DNA of 55,662 bases, taken from NCBI GenBank assembly GCA_021298725.1, contig JAJTDU010000003.1, forward strand, positions 1 to 55,662, in the 5' to 3' direction. Positions 49,910 through 55,662 of the stretch are shown one piece after another. A program made the translations under genes and the position numbers. The stretch's first letter is position 1, and every line of letters begins with the position of its first letter. Below the pieces are notes generated by a model. That model searched no databases and was not told where the DNA came from. It saw nothing but the letters and a program-made list of their open reading frames with translations. Source of the DNA: Verrucomicrobiaceae bacterium (GTDB taxonomy: Bacteria; Verrucomicrobiota; Verrucomicrobiia; Verrucomicrobiales; Verrucomicrobiaceae).

Positions 49910-50982
49910 GAAGTGAGAAAGCCGGGCTGGTTGGTGACGGGCGAATGAAGAAAGCCGAACTTTTCGAGTTGTTCCTCAATGATGCGCTCGCAGGCGGCGA
50001 GCTGGCGCTCGCGCTCGCGGCGGCCTTCGTCGGCGATGGTCTGGAGGGCGTCAATGTCGTAGAGATAGACGCCTTCGATCTCGTTCACGGCGGGATCGAC
50101 GTCACGCGGCACGGCGATGTCGATGAGCAGGAGCGGCTCCCAGCGGCGTTTGCGCATGGTTTGCTCGATTTGCTCTGGCTTGATGACGAAATGCGGGGCG
50201 CTGGTGCTGGAAATGATGACATCCACCTCATGCAGGGCGTGCTCCCACTCGTCGAACTTCATCGCAGTGCCCTTCATCTCCTTGGCGAGCTCCACGGCCT
50301 TATCGTAGCTGCGGTTGGAGACGATGATGCTCTTCGCACCGCGAGAGAGCAGGCTTTGCGCGCAGGTGCGGCTCATTTCGCCCGCGCCGACGAGCATGAC
50401 GCGGCATTCCTTCAAATCGTGGACTTTTTCGGCGAGATCCACCGCCACGCTGCCGACGCTGGTGGAACCGCGCTGGATGGTGGTTTCGTTGCGCACCTTT
50501 TTGCCGACGGTGAAGGCCTGCTGAAAGAGCTTATTGAGCGTCTTGCCCGTCGCACCGGTGTCGAGCGCGGTTTTATAAGCCGCTTTGACCTGACCGAAGA
50601 TTTCCGTCTCGCCGAGCACCATGGAATCGAGTCCGCTGACGACGCGGAAGAGGTGCCGTGCGGCTTCGGCGGAGTCGAGGTTATACAGCACCAGCGCCTC
50701 GGCATGCTCGGGCTGGAGCTGGAAATGCTCCACGAGGTAATCTCGCAATGCCGCGTGGCCGTGATCGCCGCTGGGCAGTGCGTGGGTGGCATAGAGTTCC
50801 ACGCGGTTGCAGGTGCTCAGCACGACGCTTCCCTCAAAGCCAGGCAAACCACGCACCTGCTGAACCGCCTGCGGCACCTGCGCTTCGGGGAACGCGAGAC
50901 GTTCACGCACCTCGACGGGCGTGGTTTTGTAGTTCAGGCCCACACAGACGAGGCCGCCATGGTTGTCAGTCGGCTCAGGCAT
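49906..50982 (-). CDS. hemA: glutamyl-tRNA reductase
   Basis: The 358-residue enzyme has the N-terminal catalytic domain with GLNYKTTPVEVRERLAF and the active Cys58 in STCNRVELYAT. It continues with FRVVSGLDSMVLGETEIFGQVKAAY, the NADP-binding domain (VMLVGAGEMSRTCAQSLLSRGAKSIIVSNR) and LLLIDIAVPRDVDPAV. It reduces glutamyl-tRNA(Glu) to glutamate semialdehyde, the first committed step of C5 heme synthesis. The C-terminus stops after CERIIEEQLEKFGFLHSP, about 60 residues earlier than E. coli HemA, so most of the dimerisation domain seems missing. It overlaps hemX by eight and hemC by four bases. Confidence 0.94.
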   Translation of the reverse strand: MPEPTDNHGGLVCVGLNYKTTPVEVRERLAFPEAQVPQAVQQVRGLPGFEGSVVLSTCNRVELYATHALPSGDHGHAALRDYLVEHFQLQPEHAEALVLYNLDSAEAARHLFRVVSGLDSMVLGETEIFGQVKAAYKTALDTGATGKTLNKLFQQAFTVGKKVRNETTIQRGSTSVGSVAVDLAEKVHDLKECRVMLVGAGEMSRTCAQSLLSRGAKSIIVSNRSYDKAVELAKEMKGTAMKFDEWEHALHEVDVIISSTSAPHFVIKPEQIEQTMRKRRWEPLLLIDIAVPRDVDPAVNEIEGVYLYDIDALQTIADEGRRERERQLAACERIIEEQLEKFGFLHSPVTNQPGFLTS

Positions 50983-51751
50983 GCGTCACGATCCAGAGCG
51001 AGATGAAGGGCAGAATGAAGCCGATGACGGCCAGCCAAGCGGTTTTGCGCGGCGAGGTGAAGTGCCGCCACATCAGAATGCTGATGACCGCATACAAGGC
51101 CCATACGACCCACGAGAAAATCAGCTTGGGATTCGAGACCGAGGTTTGCAGCGCAAAGGAGATGCCCAGCGCGATGCTCAGCAGCAGCAAACCGAGACGC
51201 ACCAGACGCTGGATCGCGTTCGACAGCCCCTGGATCGGCGGCAGTTGATAAAACAGGCCGCCGATCTGATGTTTTTTGAGCAGGCGCTCCTGGATCAAAT
51301 ACATGACACCCGTGATGCAGGCCAAGGCGAACGCCGCATACGCGATCAGCGCCACGGCGGCATGCAGCTCGACCAGCGCATTGATTTTTCCTTTCGGTGC
51401 GTAAGGGGCGAAACCACCGACTAGCGCCATCATCTGCATGATGCTGAGGAGTGGCGCGGTGAAAACGCCGAGCAAGGACAACCGGAAGGCCGGGCCGACG
51501 AGGAAATACAGCAGCAGAATGCTCCAGGCGATGAAGACAAGGATGTCCGGCAGGCTTTTCATGGGGCACTGGCCGACTTCCTGCCCACGGAGGTAAATGA
51601 AGGCGGTTTGCAGCACGAAACCGCCCGCCATGAGCATCAACTGCGCTCGTCCCTGCTTCCAGGCACCGGATTTCAGCGCCTGCAAGGCCTGCACCACCGC
51701 GCCCACAAAGGTGAGCGTGGCCGCGAGCAAGAGCTGTTGGGAAAGTGGCAT
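50975..51751 (-). CDS. hemX: HemX/CcsA-type membrane protein of the heme operon
   Basis: The 258-residue protein from ATG 51751 has about eight hydrophobic helices (for example LLLAATLTFVGAVVQALQAL, ILVFIAWSILLLYFLVGPAF, IFSWVVWALYAVISILMW). It contains HAAVALIAYAAFALACITGVMYLIQERLLKK, the conserved His helix of the CcsA/ResC/HemX family. The WWD heme-handling motif of true CcsA was not seen, so it fits HemX, which in Bacillus sits next to hemA and lowers HemA levels. The frame extends to 52126, but that part covers the apt gene on the other strand. First gene of hemX-hemA-hemC. Confidence 0.85.
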   Translation of the reverse strand: MPLSQQLLLAATLTFVGAVVQALQALKSGAWKQGRAQLMLMAGGFVLQTAFIYLRGQEVGQCPMKSLPDILVFIAWSILLLYFLVGPAFRLSLLGVFTAPLLSIMQMMALVGGFAPYAPKGKINALVELHAAVALIAYAAFALACITGVMYLIQERLLKKHQIGGLFYQLPPIQGLSNAIQRLVRLGLLLLSIALGISFALQTSVSNPKLIFSWVVWALYAVISILMWRHFTSPRKTAWLAVIGFILPFISLWIVTHA

Positions 51752-51863
51752 GGAGGGCGCGGATACTCGCGGGCGTGAGGCAGTTTCGCAAGGGTGAAGG
51801 CAATTACAGCGGCAATGTTGCCATCGCTTGCGCATCCCCGCATCTCCTCCATGATCGGTGGCC

Positions 51864-52397
51864 ATGGCCCCTGACATTCTCGACCGCATTCGCAGCACGA
51901 TTCGTGACGTGCCTGATTTCCCGAACCCGGGCATCCTTTTCAAGGACATCACGCCGGTATTGGCGAATCCAACGCTGCTAGCGCAGACGATTGATGGCAT
52001 GATCGAGGCCACGGGCATCACGCAAGTGGACAAGGTCGTGGGCATCGACGCGCGTGGCTTCATTTTCGGCGCTTTGATCGCGGAACGGCTCGGCGCGGGC
52101 TTCATTCCGGTGCGGAAGAAGGGCAAGCTCCCCTGGCAGACGCGGGGGGTGGATTACGCACTGGAATACGGCACGAACACCGTGGAGATCCACCTGGACG
52201 CCATCATGCCCGGCGAGACGGTCCTGCTGGCGGACGATCTGCTGGCCACGGGCGGCACAGCGGGCGCGGCGCTGCATTTGATCGAGCAAGCAGGCGGCCA
52301 AGTGCTGGGTAGCACGTTTTTCATCGAGCTTTCCTTCCTCAGCGGACGTGAAAAAGTCGCCGGTTCCGGCCCGGTCCATTCTTTGATCACTTACTGA
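51864..52397 (+). CDS. apt: adenine phosphoribosyltransferase
   Basis: The 177-residue protein shows the APT pattern: IRDVPDFPNPGILFKDITPVLANP at the start, GIDARGFIFGALIAERLGAGFIPVRKKGKLP, and the PRPP-binding VLLADDLLATGGTAGAAL. It salvages adenine to AMP with PRPP in the cytoplasm. ATG 51864 is used; a GTG two codons earlier is possible. It lies 11 bases before glnD, so the two may be co-transcribed, and 112 bp from the divergent hemX. Confidence 0.95.
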   Translation: MAPDILDRIRSTIRDVPDFPNPGILFKDITPVLANPTLLAQTIDGMIEATGITQVDKVVGIDARGFIFGALIAERLGAGFIPVRKKGKLPWQTRGVDYALEYGTNTVEIHLDAIMPGETVLLADDLLATGGTAGAALHLIEQAGGQVLGSTFFIELSFLSGREKVAGSGPVHSLITY

Positions 52398-52408
52398 GGC
52401 ACGGCGCG

Positions 52409-55213
52409 ATGACGGAACGCGAGTACCTGCGCCACCTGAACAAAAGTGCGCAGAAATTTTTCCCGCTCGAGGACAAGGTGCCTCGTGGTCGCACGGAGAC
52501 GCTGCGCCAGGCGAAGCGCTTCTTGAAAATCAAGGAACAGCGGATCAAGCAGCGGCACCGCACGACTGGCTTCAGCGGCAAGGAAATCTGCCGCATGCGC
52601 TCGGACGTGATCGATTATTTGGTGCGCGTGCTGTGGGAGGAAAGCGTGGCCGCGCTGGCACCCGAGGTGCGGGCGAAGCTGAATGTGAGCGTGGTGGCAC
52701 ACGGTGGCTACGGCCGCCGCGTGATGAGTCCGGGCAGCGATGTGGATCTCACCTTCATGTTTCCTGGCAACAGCGGCAAGGTCAGCCAAGAAGTGGCGCA
52801 GTTGATTCGCGACTACCTGCTCTATTTTTACGATTTGAAGTTCAAGGTCGGCCACGGAGCGCGAAGCGTGGGCGAGTGCATCACCCTGGCGAACGAGAAC
52901 ATCGAGACGAAGACCGCGCTGATGGAGGCGCGGCTCATCACCGGCCAGCCTGCGGCGTTTGAGGAATTTCGCGCCCGGTTTGACAAAGAGTGCATGAACG
53001 GGCGCGAGGAAGAGTTTCTGAAGCTGCGCCAACTCGACCTGGCCACACGCCACGCGAAGCAGGGCGGCACGCCCTTTGTGCAGGAGCCGCATGTGAAAAA
53101 CGGCTGCGGCGGCTTGCGCGACTACCAGAACCTCATCTGGATGACCTATGCGCGGCATCGCACGCTGAACCCGAAGGATCTCGTCGGTCTCGGCCTCATT
53201 TCCAAATCGGGCTGGAAGGAGGTGGCGCAGGCCTATGACTGCATCTTGCGCGTGCGCAATGAGATGCACTACACGGAGAAACGCGCCGAGGATTTACTCA
53301 CCCTGCGTCTGCAGGGGCCCGTGGCTACGAACCTCGGCTACCGCCATAAAACGCTGCTCCGCCGCATTGAGGCGCTGATGCATGACTACTACACTGCCAC
53401 CCGCGATCTGCTACAGCGCAGCAGCGAGGTGATGGACCGCTTCCACCTCCAGCAGCTCGAGACTGGCGAGAAGAAAGGCCGCCTCATGGGCTTCCTGGCC
53501 CGCAGTCGCAAAGAAAAGCAGCAGGAGCGCTTCGACGGCTTCGTCCGCAAGCACGAGCGCCTGTATGCTGAGGAGAACAGAATCTTCAAGGATGACCCGG
53601 AGCGGCTGATGCGCCTCTTCCTTCACACACAGAAGCGCCACCTCCGTCTCAGCCCGGATGTTTTCCAGCTCATCCAGGAAAGCTTCAGCCTCGTGGACAC
53701 CCGCTTCCGTTACAGCAAGGCCAACCGCGAGACCTTCGAGGCCATTCTTTCGCACAAGGGGGACGTGGCGCGCACCCTGCGGCAGATGCACCGTGTCGGC
53801 TTCCTGGGCCGCTACATGCCGGAATTCGGCGCGCTCACCAATCTGGTGCAGCATGAGTTCTTCCACCTCTACACCGCAGACGAGCACACCCTGCGCACCC
53901 TCGACAAGCTGGACGAACTGAGCGATCCCACGCTCAAGGGCACCGAGCTCTTCCAGCAGCTCTTTCATGACCTGCAGCAGCCCTATGTGCTCAACCTCGC
54001 CCTGCTGCTGCATGACGCCGGACGCGCCGCGAACAAAAAGACGCACAGCGATGAAAGCACGATGCTGGCCGCCGCCGTCAGCCGCCGCCTCCAGGTCAAA
54101 GGCGAGCGCCGCCGCCTGCTGCTCTTCCTGGTGGACAATCACCTGCTGATGTACCGCACCGCCACGACGAAGAGCCTCGAAGACCCGCAGGTCATTGAGG
54201 AGTTCGCCGCCATCGTGCGCACCAAGGAGTACCTCGACACGCTCCTGCTCATGACCTACGCGGACTCCAAGGGCACGAGCGACAAAAGCTGGTCTGGCTA
54301 CAAGGAGGCCTCCATCCGCCAGCTTTACCACAGCACGCTGCGTTTCATGAACGCCCCGGCGGATTTCATGAGCCACGCTCAGGTGCCCGTGGTCGAGCTG
54401 ATGGCGGAGGTCAAACGCCGCCTCGGCGCTGAGTTTGAGGCCGAGACGAAAGCGCACTTCCGCCACATACCGCCCTCGTACTTCAATTTCCGCGAGGCCG
54501 AAGCCATCGCCGCGCACATCCGTCAGTTCCGCCAGTTCTTCGTGCAATTGATCCAAGAAGAAGCCGCCGCCGGTCTGCTGCCCGTCATGACCTGGGAAGA
54601 TCACCCGGACCAAGGCTACAGCGAGCTCACCGTCGTCTGCTGGGACCGCCACCTGCTCTTGGCACGCATTTCCGGCGCTCTCGCCGCTGAAAGCATCAAC
54701 ATTCTCAGCGCGGACCTCTACCAGCGTGCCGACCACCTCGTGCTAGACACTTTCCGCGTCTGCAACACCAACTTCGCCGCCGTCACTTCCAAAAGTGCCC
54801 GCGCCCGCGTGGAAGAGTCCGTGCGCAAGGCCTTCAGCGGGCTGCAATTCGACTTCAGCGACGCCATCCGGCTGAAGCTCGGCAAATCCATCACCATGCT
54901 TGATGAGATTGGCGATGAAATCCCGCAGCGCATCTATGTGAACAACAATCTCTCGCCGGATCAAACCGTGCTGGAACTCCAGCTCGTGGACCGTCTCGGC
55001 TTGTTGTACGACCTCTTCATGGCCATCGGTAAGCTGAGGTTCAGCGTCACCCACGCACGCATCAGCACGGAAAAGGGCGTCGCCATCGACGCCATCTATG
55101 TGCAAGACGAAAACGGCCACAAACTGACGGAGCGCACGCAATTGGACGCTCTAGCGAACGCCGTTCACGACGCGGTGCATGTGCGACTGCGCATTCCTGG
55201 AGTGGAATGCTAG
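52409..55213 (+). CDS. glnD: [protein-PII] uridylyltransferase / uridylyl-removing enzyme
   Basis: The 934-residue protein contains the nucleotidyltransferase domain (AHGGYGRRVMSPGSDVDLTF, residues about 97-116, with the two catalytic Asp), the helical PII-UTase domain (EPHVKNGCGGLRDYQNLIWM), an HD hydrolase domain (QHEFFHLYTADEHTLRTL and LLLHDAGRAANKKTHSDEST, about 480-560) and two C-terminal ACT domains (WDRHLLLARISGALAAESINIL and VDRLGLLYDLFMAIGKLRF). GlnD senses glutamine and uridylylates or deuridylylates PII, controlling nitrogen assimilation. No glnB or amt gene is in the window. It is full length and follows apt by 11 bases. Confidence 0.96.
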   Translation: MTEREYLRHLNKSAQKFFPLEDKVPRGRTETLRQAKRFLKIKEQRIKQRHRTTGFSGKEICRMRSDVIDYLVRVLWEESVAALAPEVRAKLNVSVVAHGGYGRRVMSPGSDVDLTFMFPGNSGKVSQEVAQLIRDYLLYFYDLKFKVGHGARSVGECITLANENIETKTALMEARLITGQPAAFEEFRARFDKECMNGREEEFLKLRQLDLATRHAKQGGTPFVQEPHVKNGCGGLRDYQNLIWMTYARHRTLNPKDLVGLGLISKSGWKEVAQAYDCILRVRNEMHYTEKRAEDLLTLRLQGPVATNLGYRHKTLLRRIEALMHDYYTATRDLLQRSSEVMDRFHLQQLETGEKKGRLMGFLARSRKEKQQERFDGFVRKHERLYAEENRIFKDDPERLMRLFLHTQKRHLRLSPDVFQLIQESFSLVDTRFRYSKANRETFEAILSHKGDVARTLRQMHRVGFLGRYMPEFGALTNLVQHEFFHLYTADEHTLRTLDKLDELSDPTLKGTELFQQLFHDLQQPYVLNLALLLHDAGRAANKKTHSDESTMLAAAVSRRLQVKGERRRLLLFLVDNHLLMYRTATTKSLEDPQVIEEFAAIVRTKEYLDTLLLMTYADSKGTSDKSWSGYKEASIRQLYHSTLRFMNAPADFMSHAQVPVVELMAEVKRRLGAEFEAETKAHFRHIPPSYFNFREAEAIAAHIRQFRQFFVQLIQEEAAAGLLPVMTWEDHPDQGYSELTVVCWDRHLLLARISGALAAESINILSADLYQRADHLVLDTFRVCNTNFAAVTSKSARARVEESVRKAFSGLQFDFSDAIRLKLGKSITMLDEIGDEIPQRIYVNNNLSPDQTVLELQLVDRLGLLYDLFMAIGKLRFSVTHARISTEKGVAIDAIYVQDENGHKLTERTQLDALANAVHDAVHVRLRIPGVEC

Positions 55214-55377
55214 GTGGACTTAGCGCCGTGGTGCTCTTGGTGGCCCTAGTCGCCGATTTGTCCCTGCGAAAAGTGGTGCTGGCGGCCACCGTGGGCAATG
55301 GCGGCAAGATGCCCCAGCCGGGCCTCATCAAACCAGAGGCCAAACCACACGACGCGAAGGCATGCGCCTCGTGGTGA
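55207..55377 (+). CDS. possible 56-residue small membrane protein overlapping the glnD stop
   Basis: ATG 55207 overlaps the last codons of glnD (ATGCTAG). The frame encodes MLGGLSAVVLLVALVADLSL, a hydrophobic helix of about 16 residues, then a polar Lys/Pro/Gly tail ending KACASW. The overlap would allow translational coupling. There is no homologue I recognise and codon evidence is slim, so this may be chance. The remaining sequence to 55443 holds nothing else I can identify. Confidence 0.25.
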   Translation: MLGGLSAVVLLVALVADLSLRKVVLAATVGNGGKMPQPGLIKPEAKPHDAKACASW

Positions 55378-55443
55378 ATGCAGACTCCGACACTGGCAAG
55401 GCCTTGCTGGCAAGACACCGGCCACGCTAGCCGCCGCCCCAGC

Positions 55444-55662
55444 CTATTTCAGCAACCCACTGTCCGTGAGCCATTCGATGAGGCGTTGAGGCCAGCGGGA
55501 GGCGGCGGTGGGTTTGGCGTCGGGTTTGTAGCCGAAACCGTGGCCGGCGTTGGCGTAGAGGTGAAGCTCGGCGGGGACTTGAGCGGCTTTGTATTTGAGG
55601 TAGAGAGTGGCCATGCCTTCGGAGATGTCTTGGCGATCGTGATAACCGGCGGCGATGAAGAG
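55444..55662 (-). CDS. alpha/beta hydrolase, C-terminal part only (cut by window edge)
   Basis: The minus-strand frame runs 72 residues from the right edge to a TAG stop (55444-55446). It begins inside the protein (LFIAAGYHDRQDISEGMATLY) and includes ELHLYANAGHGFGYK, where the His of AGHGFG is the usual catalytic base of BD-FAE/dienelactone hydrolase-like enzymes, and ends RLIEWLTDSGLLK. The nucleophile and N-terminus are outside the window. It may be a secreted esterase like many in this group, but that cannot be seen. Confidence 0.8.
   Translation of the reverse strand, partial: LFIAAGYHDRQDISEGMATLYLKYKAAQVPAELHLYANAGHGFGYKPDAKPTAASRWPQRLIEWLTDSGLLK

Noticed and set aside
53411-54736. 441-codon minus-strand ORF opposite glnD
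   Set aside because: Shadow of glnD with low-complexity Glu/Val/Ala content.
1-55662. CRISPR arrays, tRNA/rRNA genes, insertion sequences, prophage
   Set aside because: No spaced repeats, cloverleaf-like or rRNA-like sequence, transposase or phage structural gene was noticed by reading; a tRNA or covariance-model scan was not possible.

Overview
The window looks like a chromosomal segment of a Verrucomicrobiota bacterium, possibly Verrucomicrobiaceae. That is an inference from content: a secreted SHD1-domain protein, a formylglycine sulfatase, pyruvate phosphate dikinase with an H1-like Lys/Ala/Pro tail, a pseudopilin, several small lipoproteins and few Shine-Dalgarno sequences. No rRNA or other taxonomic marker is present. 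Coding density is high and I saw no tRNA, rRNA, IS element or CRISPR array.

Layout. 1-9 kb: a cut-off alpha/beta hydrolase, a rhuM-family gene broken by an 11-bp tandem duplication, a Tat-exported TIM-barrel protein, a lipoprotein, a divergent pair of sugar-acid type dehydrogenases, then a minus-strand unit DUF2452 - avtA - MidA-like methyltransferase, and a second lipoprotein. 9-15 kb: ppdK read in frame into a histone-H1-like tail, a pseudopilin, and nuoD-nuoE. 15-19.3 kb: a circularly permuted ATP-grasp/alpha-E fusion overlapping a transglutaminase, then bioD. 19.4-21.9 kb: cdaA - cdaR position - glmM, where the CdaR slot holds only a membrane anchor and a proline-rich tail. 22-28.6 kb: priA, a lipoprotein, STAS plus SpoIIE-type phosphatase, grpE, dnaJ. 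28.6-40.4 kb: a serine hydrolase/NamZ-like fusion, an AbrB-Doc toxin-antitoxin pair, a sulfatase, a transglutaminase-DUF2126 giant, a broken pyruvate carboxylase, a decayed PIN toxin and a remnant of a second pyc 3' end. 40.6-47 kb: nuoIJKLMN. 47-55.7 kb: a secreted HhH protein, an SHD1/metalloprotease, hemX-hemA-hemC (hemC frameshifted by a 5-bp tandem duplication), apt, glnD and another cut-off hydrolase.

How it works together. Complex I genes lie in two pieces 26 kb apart (nuoDE and nuoIJKLMN; A, B, C, F, G and H are not here). Both carry the same 18-bp CRP-type palindrome at the same distance from an aligned -35/-10 pair, so one CRP/FNR-family factor probably coordinates the split complex. 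The ATP-grasp/alpha-E/transglutaminase unit and the transglutaminase-DUF2126 gene are the two halves of a predicted, uncharacterised peptide-tag synthesis system. CdaA and GlmM link c-di-AMP to cell-wall precursor supply.

Caution. Four conserved genes (rhuM, hemC, pyc, grpE) carry short length lesions. Because hemC, pyc and grpE are usually important, assembly error must be weighed against real decay.
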